The position numbers and the translations under genes were made by a program. This document shows, in pieces, positions 34,406 to 44,751 of a DNA stretch of 53,082 nucleotides (the first letter of the stretch is position 1; each line of letters opens with the position of its first letter). The notes beneath the pieces are model-generated. The model was not told the DNA's origin. It saw only the letters and a list, made by a program, of their open reading frames with translations, and searched no databases. The DNA is taken from the NCBI RefSeq assembly GCF_008124715.1, contig NZ_VNHO01000016.1, positions 1-53,082 of the forward strand, given 5' to 3'. This DNA is from Thermosediminibacter litoriperuensis. Lineage in GTDB: Bacteria > Bacillota > Thermosediminibacteria > Thermosediminibacterales > Thermosediminibacteraceae.

Positions 34406-35582
34406 GAAGACCGTAGAGGATTTTGACGTGATGGGCAAGAGAGTGCTGGTCCGGGTGGATTTCAATGTCCCTATGGACGACCAGGGCAATATAACCGATG
34501 ATACCCGCATAAGGGCGGCCCTACCCACCATAGAATACCTCGTAAACCGCAAAGCCAAAGTAATCCTGGCCTCTCACCTGGGAAGGCCTAAGGGTAAGTT
34601 CAATCCAAAGTACAGCCTTGCCCCGGTGGCCAGGAGGCTCTCCGAGTTGCTAGGGAGAGAGGTAATTATGGCGGAAGACTGCATAGGGGAAAAAGTGGAA
34701 AAGGCTGCAGCCTTAATGAAACCCGGGGATGTGATGCTGCTGGAAAACGTCCGTTTCTATGCAGAGGAAGAGGCCAACGACAGGGGATTCGCCGAAAAGC
34801 TCGCAAGGCTGGCTGACATCTACATAAACGACGCCTTCGGCACCGCCCACAGGGCCCATGCCTCCACAGCGGGAGTAGCGGAATTTTTGCCCGCCGGTGC
34901 GGGGTTCCTTATGAAGAAGGAAATCGAGACCATGGGCAGGGCTCTGGAAAACCCCGAGAGGCCCTTTGCAGCCATCCTCGGAGGGGCCAAGGTGAGCGAT
35001 AAAATAGGGGTAATCAAAAACTTGCTGGGCAAAGTGGACTACCTGCTGATAGGCGGCGGCATGGCCTTTACCTTCCTGAAGAGCATGGGGTATAATATCG
35101 GTAGGTCCCTTCTTGAGGAGGACAAGGTAGAACTGGCCGCATCCCTTCTTGAAGAAGCACGTAAAAAGGGCGTGAAAGTGCTGCTGCCCGAAGACGTGGT
35201 GGTTGCTCCGGAGATCAAAGAAGGGGTTGGGTACAGGACGGTGCCGGTCAGCGAAATACCCGGTGACATGATAGGCGTAGATATTGGAGAAGTCACCCGC
35301 GACAGATTCGCCGGGGTCATAAAGAAGGCCAGGACGGTGGTGTGGAACGGTCCGATGGGGGTGTTTGAAATAAGGGCTTTCGCTGAAGGCACTCTGGCTG
35401 TAGCCCGCGCCATGGCGGAGTCCGGTGCGGTAACCATAGTGGGCGGCGGTGATTCGGCGGCCGCGGTGGAACAGTTGGGCTTCGCCAATGCCATGACCCA
35501 TATTTCCACCGGCGGTGGCGCTTCCCTGGAATTCCTGGAAGGCAGGGAACTGCCGGGCGTAGCGGTTTTAAATGACAAGTAG
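34398..35582 (+). CDS. pgk: Phosphoglycerate kinase
   Basis: 394 residues. Substrate Arg and Asp motifs [12 protein letters not shown] and ASHLGRPKG, the hinge [15 protein letters not shown], and the ADP-site motifs [10 protein letters not shown] and [14 protein letters not shown] are present. It makes ATP from 1,3-bisphosphoglycerate. ATG 34398 overlaps the cggR end; GGGAGGCGAG at 34383-34392 inside cggR is the ribosome site. Length is standard for bacteria; there is no fusion to tpi as in Thermotoga. Confidence 0.97.
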   Translation: MNKKTVEDFDVMGKRVLVRVDFNVPMDDQGNITDDTRIRAALPTIEYLVNRKAKVILASHLGRPKGKFNPKYSLAPVARRLSELLGREVIMAEDCIGEKVEKAAALMKPGDVMLLENVRFYAEEEANDRGFAEKLARLADIYINDAFGTAHRAHASTAGVAEFLPAGAGFLMKKEIETMGRALENPERPFAAILGGAKVSDKIGVIKNLLGKVDYLLIGGGMAFTFLKSMGYNIGRSLLEEDKVELAASLLEEARKKGVKVLLPEDVVVAPEIKEGVGYRTVPVSEIPGDMIGVDIGEVTRDRFAGVIKKARTVVWNGPMGVFEIRAFAEGTLAVARAMAESGAVTIVGGGDSAAAVEQLGFANAMTHISTGGGASLEFLEGRELPGVAVLNDK

Positions 35583-35597
35583 TGGCATCTGTGCCGC

Positions 35598-35661
35598 GTC
35601 CCGCTCTCAGCGCATCCTGCGCTTCGGCCCGGCTTCACTTGTTCTCGCCAAGAGCGGCGAC
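35598..35661 (+). other. GC-rich folded element between pgk and tpi
   Basis: Outer arms GTC-CCGCTCT (35598-35607) and AGAGCGG-C-GAC (35651-35661) enclose an inner perfect hairpin AGCGCA/TGCGCT (35609-35623). The 170-nt spacer 35583-35752 is far longer than other gaps of the operon and has no reading frame of note. It may be a processing or regulatory RNA structure, or a small repeat. Confidence 0.45.
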
Positions 35662-35752
35662 GGCCTCACTAAACGGTGCCTTTGGCTCTTACACTGTTAT
35701 AAAGGATAATTTGGCAGTGAAATGGTTTAGTAAAAATCGGGGGTGAATAATT

Positions 35753-36511
35753 ATGTCCAGGACGCCGCTTTTTGCAGGTAACTGGAAGATGCATAAAAAC
35801 GTTGCAGAAACCCTGGAATTCCTGGAAGCCTTTCTCCCCATGGCGAAGAACGTTTCCGGGGAAATAGCTTTGTGCCCTCCCTTCACCAGCCTCTGGGCAG
35901 CGGCCGAAAGGCTGAAAGGTTCAGGCCTGAAAATCGGCGCCCAGAATATGCACTGGGAGGACAAAGGCGCCTTTACCGGGGAAATCTCCCCGGCGATGCT
36001 CAAGGAAATACCCTGCGATTACGTGATAATAGGCCATTCGGAGCGCCGCCAGCATTTTGCCGAGACCGATGAGACCGTCAACAGGAAGGTAAAGTCGGCG
36101 CTGAAATACGCCATCACCCCGATCATTTGCGTTGGCGAGAGCCTGGAGCAGAGGGAAAAGGGGCAGACGCTTTCCGTCGTTCTAAGCCAGGTAGAAAAGG
36201 CCCTGGAAGGGGTCGATATTCATGACGGGAACGAGCTGGTTTTTGCCTACGAACCCATCTGGGCTATAGGTACCGGAAAAGTGGCCATGCCTTCCGACGC
36301 TCAGGAGGTTATAGGAGCCCTCAGAAAGAAGCTTTCCGAACTTTACAGTGTTCAGGTGTCTAAGAACACCAGGATTTTATACGGCGGCAGCGTGAAGCCC
36401 GAAAATATAAGGGACCTCATGGCCGAGCCGGATATCGACGGCGCCCTTGTGGGCGGCGCCAGCCTCGATGCTGATACTTTTTACAGGATAGCCGCATACG
36501 ATCAGAGTTAG
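35753..36511 (+). CDS. tpiA: Triosephosphate isomerase
   Basis: 252 residues, TIM barrel. Catalytic Lys12 in GNWKMHK, His in IIGHSERRQHF, Glu in FAYEPIWAIGTG, and the phosphate loop LYGGSVKPEN and LVGGASLDA. It interconverts dihydroxyacetone phosphate and glyceraldehyde 3-phosphate. ATG 35753 follows GGGGGTGA at 35738-35745. The stop TAG at 36509-36511 overlaps the ribosome site of gpmI. Confidence 0.97.
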   Translation: MSRTPLFAGNWKMHKNVAETLEFLEAFLPMAKNVSGEIALCPPFTSLWAAAERLKGSGLKIGAQNMHWEDKGAFTGEISPAMLKEIPCDYVIIGHSERRQHFAETDETVNRKVKSALKYAITPIICVGESLEQREKGQTLSVVLSQVEKALEGVDIHDGNELVFAYEPIWAIGTGKVAMPSDAQEVIGALRKKLSELYSVQVSKNTRILYGGSVKPENIRDLMAEPDIDGALVGGASLDADTFYRIAAYDQS

Positions 36512-36523
36512 GAGATGAAGGCA

Positions 36524-38068
36524 GTGTCAAAAAAACCGCTTTTGCTAATGGTTCTTGATGGCTGGGGGATCAACGGAAGGCTCGAAGGTAATGCCATACT
36601 GAGCGCCAGAACCCCCAATTTCGACCGTCTTATAAGGCATTATCCCAATACGGTTTTGGAATCCAGCGGGCTGGCCGTGGGACTTCCCGCGGGGCAGATG
36701 GGAAACTCCGAGGTCGGACATCTAAACCTGGGTGCGGGTCGCATTGTTTATCAAGAATTTACCCGCATCAGCGAAGACATAAAGAGCGGGAGATTTTTTG
36801 AAAACGAGGAGCTCGTCGAAGCCGTAAGGCGCGCCCGCGAGGGTGGGAAAGCCCTGCACCTCATGGGCCTTTTGTCCGACGGCGGAGTCCACAGCCACAT
36901 AGATCACCTGATAGCTCTTTTAAAACTCAGCCGGAAAGAGGGGCTGGATAAGGTTTACGTACACGCCTTTCTCGACGGCAGGGATGTCCCGCCCGCCAAT
37001 GCCGCAGTGTACATCGAAAGGCTCGAGAAAGAGATGGCCCAAATAGGCGTAGGGCGGATAGCCACCATCGCCGGGAGATATTACGCCATGGATAGGGACC
37101 GGCGCTGGGAGCGGACGGAAAAGGCCTACAACGCCATGGTTTTGGGGGAAGGCCTCCGGGCTGAAAGTGCCGTGGAAGCCCTGGAAGAAGCCTACAAAAG
37201 GGGTGAGACCGACGAGTTCGTCATCCCCACCGTGATAACAGACGCCGAAGGGAAACCCGCGGGTACCGTGGAAGCAGGGGATTCCATAATATTTTTCAAC
37301 TTTAGGCCCGACAGGGCTAGGCAGCTGACGTACGCCTTCTGTGTAGAGGATTTCAAAGGATTCAGCCGCCGGAAGGGGTTCATTCCGGTCCATTACGTTT
37401 GCATGACCCAGTACGACGAGAAGGTGAAAGACGCAAGAATAGCTTATAAACCCCAGTCGTTGAAGAACATCTTTGCTGAGGTTATATCCAACGCCGGTTT
37501 AAAGCAGTTCCGCATAGCGGAAACCGAAAAGTACGCCCACGTTACGTTTTTCTTCAACGGCGGGGTGGAAAAACCTTTCCCCGGTGAGGACCGGCTGCTG
37601 ATCCCATCGCCCAAAGTGCCCACCTACGATATGAAGCCGGAGATGAGCGCTTACGAAGTTACCGGCGAAGTGATAAAAAAGATAAACGAAGGTATATACG
37701 ATGTAATAATAATGAACTACGCCAACCCGGACATGGTTGGGCATACAGGGGTTTTTGAGGCCGCCGTGAAAGCCATAGAAACCGTTGACGAATGTATCGG
37801 CCGGGTGGTGGAAGCCGTGCAGAAGAAGAACGGCATAGTAATTATAACCGGCGACCACGGCAATGCCGAGAAGATGGTGGATTACGAGACGGGGGAAGCT
37901 CATACGGCCCATACCAGCGACCCGGTGCCCTTTATCTTGATAAGTGACCGGAGTTACAGGCTCCGCCCGGGAATCCTGGCGGATGTGGCACCTACCATGC
38001 TGGAACTCCTCGGCATAGAAAAGCCCGCGGAGATGACGGGCCGGTCGCTGATAGAAGAAAGGCTTTAG
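36524..38068 (+). CDS. gpmI: 2,3-bisphosphoglycerate-independent phosphoglycerate mutase
   Basis: 514 residues from GTG 36524; an ATG at 36515 abuts GGAG directly and leaves no room for initiation, whereas the GTG has 9-nt spacing and gives the normal start MSKKP. The metal/phosphoserine motifs LDGWG, GNSEVGHLNLGAG (nucleophile Ser), LDGRDVPP, GRYYAMDRD, FNFRPDRARQL, and ITGDHGNAEKM are all present. It turns 3- into 2-phosphoglycerate with manganese. Alkaline-phosphatase superfamily, cytosolic. Confidence 0.95.
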   Translation: MSKKPLLLMVLDGWGINGRLEGNAILSARTPNFDRLIRHYPNTVLESSGLAVGLPAGQMGNSEVGHLNLGAGRIVYQEFTRISEDIKSGRFFENEELVEAVRRAREGGKALHLMGLLSDGGVHSHIDHLIALLKLSRKEGLDKVYVHAFLDGRDVPPANAAVYIERLEKEMAQIGVGRIATIAGRYYAMDRDRRWERTEKAYNAMVLGEGLRAESAVEALEEAYKRGETDEFVIPTVITDAEGKPAGTVEAGDSIIFFNFRPDRARQLTYAFCVEDFKGFSRRKGFIPVHYVCMTQYDEKVKDARIAYKPQSLKNIFAEVISNAGLKQFRIAETEKYAHVTFFFNGGVEKPFPGEDRLLIPSPKVPTYDMKPEMSAYEVTGEVIKKINEGIYDVIIMNYANPDMVGHTGVFEAAVKAIETVDECIGRVVEAVQKKNGIVIITGDHGNAEKMVDYETGEAHTAHTSDPVPFILISDRSYRLRPGILADVAPTMLELLGIEKPAEMTGRSLIEERL

Positions 38069-38090
38069 AAAATTGCGAGGGGTGGTATAG

Positions 38091-39380
<1,290 letters not shown>

Positions 39381-39385
39381 GACTA

Positions 39386-39410
39386 GAGCTCCCCGCACTC
39401 AGGGGAGCTC
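39386..39410 (+). terminator. Terminator after eno
   Basis: GAGCTCCCC (39386-39394) pairs exactly with GGGGAGCTC (39402-39410). The following GTATTTACTGTTTT is only moderately T-rich, so termination may be partial. Confidence 0.7.
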
Positions 39411-39483
39411 GTATTTACTGTTTTCGCCGTTGCATAAACGAGATTTTGTGAGGTAGAATAAATTTGAAGGGAGGTTAAAAAAT

Positions 39484-39909
39484 ATGGAAATAGACCTTGA
39501 AAAAATCGATATCCTCCGGGAGAGAACCGGCTGCACCTACCGCAGGGCTAAAGAAGCGTTGGAAGCCGCGGGAGGCGACGTGGTAAAAGCGCTCATTATC
39601 CTTGAAGAGGACGAAAAAGAGGGATTTAAACTGGGGGACCTTGGAACAAGAGGCAGCATGCTCCTAGAGAAAATAAAAGAACTTATACGGAAGGGTAACG
39701 TAACCCGCCTGCGCATAAAACATGGCGACCGCGTGCTCCTTGAAATCCCGGTTACCGTCGGAGCCATAGGAGCCATACTGGCGCCGTATCTTGCCGCCAT
39801 AGGTGTAATAGCCGCCCTGGTAACCCGGTGCACGATACAGATCGAGAAGGAAAACGGCGAGAAAGAAGAGATAGTCTTCGATACCAGACCCTCCGATAAA
39901 GACTCCTAG
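39484..39909 (+). CDS. UBA/TS-N plus DUF4342 protein
   Basis: 141 residues. The N-terminal 45 residues (LRERTGCTYRRAKEALEAAG, then GDVVKALIILEE) form a UBA/TS-N-like three-helix domain as in elongation factor Ts. The rest is DUF4342, with a membrane-like stretch (AIGAILAPYLAAIGVIAALV). ATG 39484 follows GGGAGG. No function is established; the domain pairing is a common one in clostridia. Confidence 0.8.
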   Translation: MEIDLEKIDILRERTGCTYRRAKEALEAAGGDVVKALIILEEDEKEGFKLGDLGTRGSMLLEKIKELIRKGNVTRLRIKHGDRVLLEIPVTVGAIGAILAPYLAAIGVIAALVTRCTIQIEKENGEKEEIVFDTRPSDKDS

Positions 39910-40041
39910 TGTATTTCGAGGCCCTTCTCTTTTGGAGAAGAGCTTCATTTTTATTTTACCGCATTAGGGTGTGCGAATATTGAGTTTTTAGGCATATTGT
40001 GATAAAATAACATTCGTTAATTTATAAAGGGGGTGCATTGG

Positions 40042-40278
40042 ATGCAGGGTCTTCGCATAGTGCTCACTGTGGTATACATTCTGGTGTGCATAGGACTCAT
40101 AGCTGCGGTCCTTTTACAGTCGGGTAAGAGCGCCGGACTTTCAGGAACAATCGCCGGCGGTGCCGAGACTTTCTTTGGCAAGAAAAAGGGTATTGACGAT
40201 AAACTGGCCAAATTAACTGAAGTTTTGGCTATTGCCTTCCTGGCATTGTCCATCTTAATGATGGTAGCCATAAAATAA
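40042..40278 (+). CDS. secG: Preprotein translocase subunit SecG
   Basis: 78 residues from ATG 40042 behind AAGGGGGTG. Two membrane spans ([20 protein letters not shown], then [10 protein letters not shown] near the end) flank the conserved [11 protein letters not shown] and [12 protein letters not shown] loop. It aids SecYEG-mediated export. secG commonly follows eno in Firmicutes, so the neighbourhood agrees. Confidence 0.93.
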   Translation: MQGLRIVLTVVYILVCIGLIAAVLLQSGKSAGLSGTIAGGAETFFGKKKGIDDKLAKLTEVLAIAFLALSILMMVAIK

Positions 40279-40300
40279 TCTACTTTTTGGAGGGAGACTG

Positions 40301-42307
40301 ATGGAAAACTTAATAGTGTTAGCGCCTGTCTCGGGCTTACTCGCACTCCTGTTCGCATTTATGCTCGCCATGAGGGTTGTCAAGAGCCCTGCGGGTAACG
40401 AGCGCATGCGCGAAATATCCGACGCTATACACGAAGGCGCCATGGCTTTCCTCTTCAGGGAATATAAAACCCTGGCGATATTCGTCGTCGTAATGTTCCT
40501 GATCATAGGCACATTCATAAACTGGCAGACAGCCATTAGCTACATAACCGGGTCGGTGGCCTCGGTTCTGGCGGGATTTATCGGTATGAGCGTTGCCACC
40601 AGGGCCAACGTGAGGACCACCAACGCAGCCAGGGAAGGGCAGAACAAGGCCCTTTCAATAGCCTTTTCAGGCGGCGCCGTTATGGGAATGTCGGTGGTAG
40701 GCCTGGGGCTTCTAGGCCTCGGAATACTATACTTCCTGTTCGGCGACCCGTCGGATGTTAAAAGCTTTGACGTTATTAACGGGTTCGCCCTCGGAGCCAG
40801 CTCCATAGCCCTGTTTGCCAGGGTCGGCGGAGGTATATACACCAAAGCTGCCGACGTCGGTGCCGACCTGGTCGGCAAGGTGGAAGCCGGTATACCCGAA
40901 GACGACCCGAGGAATCCGGCGGTAATAGCCGACAACGTGGGCGACAACGTTGGTGACGTGGCCGGTATGGGGGCCGACCTTTTCGAATCCTACGTGGGTT
41001 CTATAGTGTCCGGTATGGCCATCGGCGCCGTGGCCGCCAGCACCGTAACCGGGCAACCCTACGGTATCAAGGGCATCATCTTTCCCTTGCTCGTGGCGGC
41101 GGCGGGAATTATCAGCTCCATTATCGGCACCCTGTTCGTGAGGACCGGTGAGGGGTCCGATCCCCAGAAAGCTCTCAGAAACGGGAGCTTTGCCAGCGGC
41201 ATCCTCGTGATACTGGCCACCCTCTTCCTCAGCATATACTTCCTGCAGGAAATAAATGCTTTTTATGCGACGACTTCCGGTATCGTGGTGGGTATTATTA
41301 TAGGAACGTTAACCGAGTACTACACGTCTTCCAGCTACAGACCCGTGAAAGAAATCGCAAAAGCGTCACAGACCGGCCCGGCCACCAACATCATAACGGG
41401 CCTGGCCGTGGGAATGAAAAGTACCGCTCTGCCGGTGCTGTTTATAGCCCTGGCGGTGATTATAGCCTATAAATTCGCCGGCCTTTACGGCATAGCTCTC
41501 GCGGCAATCGGTATGTTGTCTACTACGGGCATGACCGTGGCGGTGGATGCCTACGGGCCCATAGCCGACAACGCCGGTGGTATTGCCGAAATGGCCGAAC
41601 TCGACCCGTCGGTCAGGAAGATCACCGACAAGCTGGATGCGGTCGGGAATACCACGGCGGCTATGGGCAAGGGGTTCGCCATCGGCTCCGCAGCGCTGAC
41701 GGCACTGGCGCTGTTTTCGGCATACACTACAGCCGCTGGGTTGAAAGAGGGTATAAACCTCCTGCGGGCCGACGTTATAGTTGGTCTTTTCATCGGCGGC
41801 ATGCTGCCTTACCTGTTCTCCGCGATGACCATGGAAGCCGTGGGTAAAGCGGCCTACCAGATGATCGAAGAGGTTCGCAGGCAGTTCAGGGAAATCCCGG
41901 GCATAATGGAAGAAAAAGCAAAACCCGATTACGCCAGGTGCGTCGACATCAGTACAAGGGCGGCCCTCAGGGAAATGATAATTCCCGGCCTTATGGCCGT
42001 TGCCGCACCCTTGGCCATCGGTCTGATTTTCGGCAGGGAAGCTCTCGGCGGGCTTCTGGCCGGCGCTCTGGTAACCGGCGTGATGATAGCGATTCAGATG
42101 GCCAACTCTGGCGGTGCCTGGGATAACGCCAAAAAGTATATCGAAGAGGGGAATTACGGCGGCAAGGGTACACCCACCCACGCGGCGGCCGTTGTGGGTG
42201 ATACCGTGGGCGACCCCTTCAAAGACACTTCGGGCCCGTCCCTCAACATACTGATAAAGCTCATGACCATCGTAGCCCTGGTGTTCGCGCCGCTGTTCAT
42301 GAAGTAA
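40301..42307 (+). CDS. hppA: Membrane-bound pyrophosphatase (K+-dependent type)
   Basis: 668 residues, about sixteen spans. Pyrophosphate-site loops: [54 protein letters not shown], and the C-terminal [34 protein letters not shown]. The residue after GNTT is Ala ([10 protein letters not shown]), where K+-independent enzymes have Lys, so the enzyme should need potassium. It pumps Na+ or H+ using pyrophosphate; the ion is not settled by eye. ATG 40301 follows GGAGGGAG. Pyrophosphatases are fluoride-sensitive, which fits the CrcB gene that follows. Confidence 0.95.
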   Translation: MENLIVLAPVSGLLALLFAFMLAMRVVKSPAGNERMREISDAIHEGAMAFLFREYKTLAIFVVVMFLIIGTFINWQTAISYITGSVASVLAGFIGMSVATRANVRTTNAAREGQNKALSIAFSGGAVMGMSVVGLGLLGLGILYFLFGDPSDVKSFDVINGFALGASSIALFARVGGGIYTKAADVGADLVGKVEAGIPEDDPRNPAVIADNVGDNVGDVAGMGADLFESYVGSIVSGMAIGAVAASTVTGQPYGIKGIIFPLLVAAAGIISSIIGTLFVRTGEGSDPQKALRNGSFASGILVILATLFLSIYFLQEINAFYATTSGIVVGIIIGTLTEYYTSSSYRPVKEIAKASQTGPATNIITGLAVGMKSTALPVLFIALAVIIAYKFAGLYGIALAAIGMLSTTGMTVAVDAYGPIADNAGGIAEMAELDPSVRKITDKLDAVGNTTAAMGKGFAIGSAALTALALFSAYTTAAGLKEGINLLRADVIVGLFIGGMLPYLFSAMTMEAVGKAAYQMIEEVRRQFREIPGIMEEKAKPDYARCVDISTRAALREMIIPGLMAVAAPLAIGLIFGREALGGLLAGALVTGVMIAIQMANSGGAWDNAKKYIEEGNYGGKGTPTHAAAVVGDTVGDPFKDTSGPSLNILIKLMTIVALVFAPLFMK

Positions 42308-42312
42308 TCCTG

Positions 42313-42354
42313 AAAAAGACTCCTGTGAGGATTTTCCTCACAGGAGTCTTTTTT
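42313..42354 (+). terminator. Strong intrinsic terminator after hppA
   Basis: A 19-bp perfect stem (42313-42331 with 42335-42353) around TTT, the downstream arm ending in the T-run. Confidence 0.95.
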
Positions 42355-42532
42355 AAAAGCCGACAGGTGATTTTGTAGTTTACCGTATTTTTTGTCCAGA
42401 AGGTTGCCAAGGTGATGATCCGGGGCTTCCGGGGAATGCTGGCTGACCTGCGATATATGCCATCATCCCACGATGGGATGCCACTCTATCTTTGAGGGAA
42501 GGATGTCACAGACACCAGAAAGGAGTAATCGA
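42355..42532 (+). other. Leader region of crcB, no riboswitch recognised
   Basis: 178 nt. A hairpin CATCCCA-CGA-TGGGATG lies at 42465-42481, and GATGAT (42414-42419) can pair with ATCATC just before it (42462-42467). A GGTGATG at 42411-42417 recalls the start of the fluoride aptamer, but the downstream core does not fit. One frame is open across most of it except for one TGA and gives no known protein. Confidence 0.4.
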
Positions 42533-42937
42533 ATGGAGAAGAAATTGATTTACCTGTATATTACCTTGGGTGGAGCTGCAGGAGCCCTATCACGGTATAT
42601 GCTATCGGTATGGTTAAATGATAGGATTGGTACTGCATTTCCTATCGGGACCCTCGTTGTGAATATACTGGGTTCGTTTTTGCTGGGGATAATCTATTCG
42701 CTTTCAATGCAGTTCACTATACCGGTAGCGATAGTTCGATCTCTGGTAATGGTAGGGTTTTTAGGGGCTTTTACTACTTTTTCTACTTTTTCACTGGAAA
42801 CGCTTCTTCTGATACACGAAGGTAGTTTTGCCCTGGCTTTCTTAAATGTGCTGACAAACCTCCTAGGAGGTTTTGGGGCGGTTTTTTTGGGAATTAGTGC
42901 GACGAATCTAATTAATACGATGAGAGGGTTGGTATAA
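42533..42937 (+). CDS. crcB: Fluoride channel CrcB (Fluc)
   Basis: 134 residues with four spans, the normal size of a dual-topology Fluc monomer. Motifs GGAAGALSRYMLS, GTLVVNILGSFLLGI (with the pore Asn) and GFLGAFTTFSTFSLE (the Phe/Thr/Ser pore lining) are intact. It lets fluoride leave the cell and protects enolase and pyrophosphatase. ATG 42533 follows AAAGGAG at 42519-42525. Overlap-like spacing (1 nt) to the DUF190 gene shows co-translation. Confidence 0.95.
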   Translation: MEKKLIYLYITLGGAAGALSRYMLSVWLNDRIGTAFPIGTLVVNILGSFLLGIIYSLSMQFTIPVAIVRSLVMVGFLGAFTTFSTFSLETLLLIHEGSFALAFLNVLTNLLGGFGAVFLGISATNLINTMRGLV

Positions 42938-42938
42938 C

Positions 42939-43316
42939 ATGAATATAACGGGGCCCGCCAGGCGTATTAGAATCTATATAGGCGAAAATGATCAGTATAA
43001 TGGCATGCCTCTGTATCATGCTATAGTGCTTAAAGCCAGGGAATTGGGAATGGCCGGCGTTACGGTGGTAAGAGGCATAGAGGGATTCGGCGCCAACAGC
43101 CGTATTCATACAGCCCGTATTCTTGTGCTTTCCAGCGATCTTCCGATTGTAATCGATATAGTCGACAGGGCAGACAGGACAGAAAAACTCCTTCCATTTC
43201 TAAATGAAACCGTTAAAGAAGGACTAGTAACAATTGAGAATGTGGAAGTTATAAAATACGTGAAAAATGAAGAAATAGGGGGAAAAAAATCTTTACCCAC
43301 TCCCCCACCAGAGTAA
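42939..43316 (+). CDS. DUF190 protein, CrcB-associated
   Basis: 125 residues with a PII-like ferredoxin fold as in DUF190: RRIRIYIGENDQYNGMPLYH, AIVLKARELGMAGVTVVRGI, EGFGANSRIHTARI and LPIVIDIVD. ATG 42939 starts 1 nt after the crcB stop. DUF190 genes are often linked to crcB, and a signalling or gating role has been suggested from fold and context only. The C-terminal extension (GGKKSLPTPPPE) is unusual and likely disordered. Confidence 0.88.
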   Translation: MNITGPARRIRIYIGENDQYNGMPLYHAIVLKARELGMAGVTVVRGIEGFGANSRIHTARILVLSSDLPIVIDIVDRADRTEKLLPFLNETVKEGLVTIENVEVIKYVKNEEIGGKKSLPTPPPE

Positions 43317-43338
43317 CCTCAGTTGCTATATCATGCTG

Positions 43339-43367
43339 TTGCAATAAATGTAAAAAAAATATATAAT
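43339..43367 (+). promoter_or_regulatory. Sigma-A promoter of the fluoride-switch transcript
   Basis: TTGCAA (43339-43344), 17 bp, TATAAT (43362-43367). Transcription should start near 43374, about 12 nt before the aptamer. Confidence 0.8.
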
Positions 43368-43385
43368 ATATATCGCATAAATAAA

Positions 43386-43468
43386 AAGGTGATGGAGCTC
43401 ACCGAAACTGCCTTTCAGGCTAATAGCTCCTGCAATATCGCCGGATATTGTAGGAGCTTAATTTTTTC
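43386..43468 (+). promoter_or_regulatory. Fluoride riboswitch (crcB motif) with intrinsic terminator
   Basis: The aptamer begins AGGTGATGGAGCTCACC (43387-43403): GGUG pairs with CACC. It continues with GAAACTGCC, a short loop, AGGC, and TAATAGCTCCTGC at 43421-43433. These match the fluoride (crcB) motif order GGNGAUGG, UUCNCC-like, AACCGCC and GAU-CUCCU. GGAGC (43394-43398) can pair with GCTCC (43426-43430) as the pseudoknot. The same GCTCC lies in the 5' arm of a 15-bp terminator hairpin (43425-43439 with 43444-43458) followed by TAATTTTTT. Fluoride binding should therefore prevent termination and switch the downstream genes on. Confidence 0.9.
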
Positions 43469-43482
43469 GGAGAGGTGAAAAA

Positions 43483-43562
43483 ATGATGTCGGCATTTCGA
43501 CCGCGCAAAAGAGCAGCTGATTAAATACTTAAACGAGATAAAAAAGATCGGAAAAGCTAAAG
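43483..43562 (+). pseudogene. Frameshifted small reading frame directly behind the riboswitch
   Basis: GAGAGGTG leads to ATG 43483, which gives only MMSAFRPRKRAAD. One base off, the same stretch reads AFDRAKEQLIKYLNEIKKIG followed by KAKEW, a plausible amphipathic helix. A one-base insertion in the TTT at 43494-43496 would explain this. The original product is unknown. Confidence 0.4.
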
Positions 43563-43563
43563 A

Positions 43564-43785
43564 ATGGAAAAAACCTTTACGGAGTATTATAATTATCTTG
43601 AAGAAAAAATTATAGAAACCGCCGGCGATATAATGAAACTGGTAAGAGAGGCTGCTGAGCTGAAAAATTCAGGAGAAGGACGTATAAAGAGCAGGCTGGG
43701 AGAACTGGAGTCCCTTTTACAGAGGCTCAATAAAATCGAAGGTAGTATAAGACAATTGAAAGACCACCTGGAAGGGGTTGCGTAA
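43564..43785 (+). CDS. Small coiled-coil protein of the MoxR operon
   Basis: 73 residues, all predicted helix: MEKTFTEYYNYLEEKIIETA, then AELKNSGEGRIKSRLGELES and LLQRLNKIEGSIRQLKDHLE. No known family. ATG 43564 has only a weak ribosome site (GGAAAAG). It ends 1 nt before the MoxR start and is thus co-transcribed. A small helical partner of the ATPase is possible. Confidence 0.65.
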   Translation: MEKTFTEYYNYLEEKIIETAGDIMKLVREAAELKNSGEGRIKSRLGELESLLQRLNKIEGSIRQLKDHLEGVA

Positions 43786-43786
43786 A

Positions 43787-44731
43787 ATGGATGCGGTTGA
43801 GTTTTCTCGAAAGATAGTTACTGTCGAGGATAATATCGGAAAAGCGGTTGTAGGTAAAGATCAGGTTGTCGAATTGGTGCTGACGGCGCTTCTGGCCGGC
43901 GGACATGTGCTGCTGGAGGATGTGCCGGGAGTGGGCAAAACTCTGATGGCCAAGGCTCTGGCTAGGTCATTGAACCTGGATTTCAGGAGGATTCAGTTTA
44001 CGCCTGATCTTTTGCCGGCGGATGTGCTGGGCGTGAATATCTACAGTCAGAAGACCGGAGAGTTTGTGTTCAACCCCGGGCCAATAATGACCAATATCCT
44101 CCTCGCCGACGAAATAAACAGGGCCACCCCCAGGACCCAGTCCAGCCTTCTTGAAGCTATGGAGGAGAGGCAGTTCACCGTGGACGGGGTCACCAGGCGG
44201 CTCAAGGAACCCTTTTTGGTGCTCGCCACTCAAAACCCCGTGGAAATGGAAGGCACCTTTCCCCTGCCCGAAGCCCAGCTGGACAGGTTTTTGATGAGGG
44301 TAAAACTAGGTTATCCGCACCTGGAGGAAGAAAGGTCCATACTTCATCGTTTCGGGACGGGAAGTCCCCTGGAAGAGATAAAACCCGTTTTAAATGCCGA
44401 AGAAATACTCGCAATGAGGGAGCAGGTTAAGAGCGTCAACGTAGATGAAAGCGTAGAAAACTATATGCTTACTGTTATTAGGGAGACGAGAAACCATCCG
44501 GCGGTAAAACTGGGAGCCAGTCCCCGAGCTTCACTGCTGCTTTATAAATGTGCAAAGGCCTTTGCGGCCGTCAAAGGCAGAGATTACGTGATACCGGATG
44601 ACATCAAACACCTGGCGGGTCCCGTGCTGAGCCACAGATTGATCCTCAATTATGAGAGCCAGCTAAAGAGTTACAGGCCCGAGGACGTGATAACCGACAT
44701 CCTGGAAAAAACACCGGTTCCCGTTGAATAA
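43787..44731 (+). CDS. MoxR-family AAA+ ATPase
   Basis: 314 residues. Walker A EDVPGVGKT, Walker B ILLADEINRATPRTQSSLLE, sensor LATQNPVEMEGTFPLPEAQL and C-terminal lid (LGASPRASLLLYKCAKAFAA). MoxR AAA+ proteins act with VWA or DUF58 partners as chaperones for assembly or metal insertion. ATG 43787 is used; an earlier TTG at 43778 overlaps the preceding gene. The next gene is the usual DUF58 partner. Confidence 0.93.
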   Translation: MDAVEFSRKIVTVEDNIGKAVVGKDQVVELVLTALLAGGHVLLEDVPGVGKTLMAKALARSLNLDFRRIQFTPDLLPADVLGVNIYSQKTGEFVFNPGPIMTNILLADEINRATPRTQSSLLEAMEERQFTVDGVTRRLKEPFLVLATQNPVEMEGTFPLPEAQLDRFLMRVKLGYPHLEEERSILHRFGTGSPLEEIKPVLNAEEILAMREQVKSVNVDESVENYMLTVIRETRNHPAVKLGASPRASLLLYKCAKAFAAVKGRDYVIPDDIKHLAGPVLSHRLILNYESQLKSYRPEDVITDILEKTPVPVE

Positions 44732-44751
44732 ACACCGGGGATGAAAAAATC

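Noticed and set aside
42411-42460. GGTGATG in the crcB leader as a fluoride aptamer
   Set aside because: Only the first heptamer fits; the TTC-CC, AACCGC and CTGAT-CTCCT parts are not in register. The real aptamer is at 43386.
42355-42532. A second selenoprotein gene with an in-frame TGA before crcB
   Set aside because: The open frame has no family match, no good start and no hairpin at the right distance.
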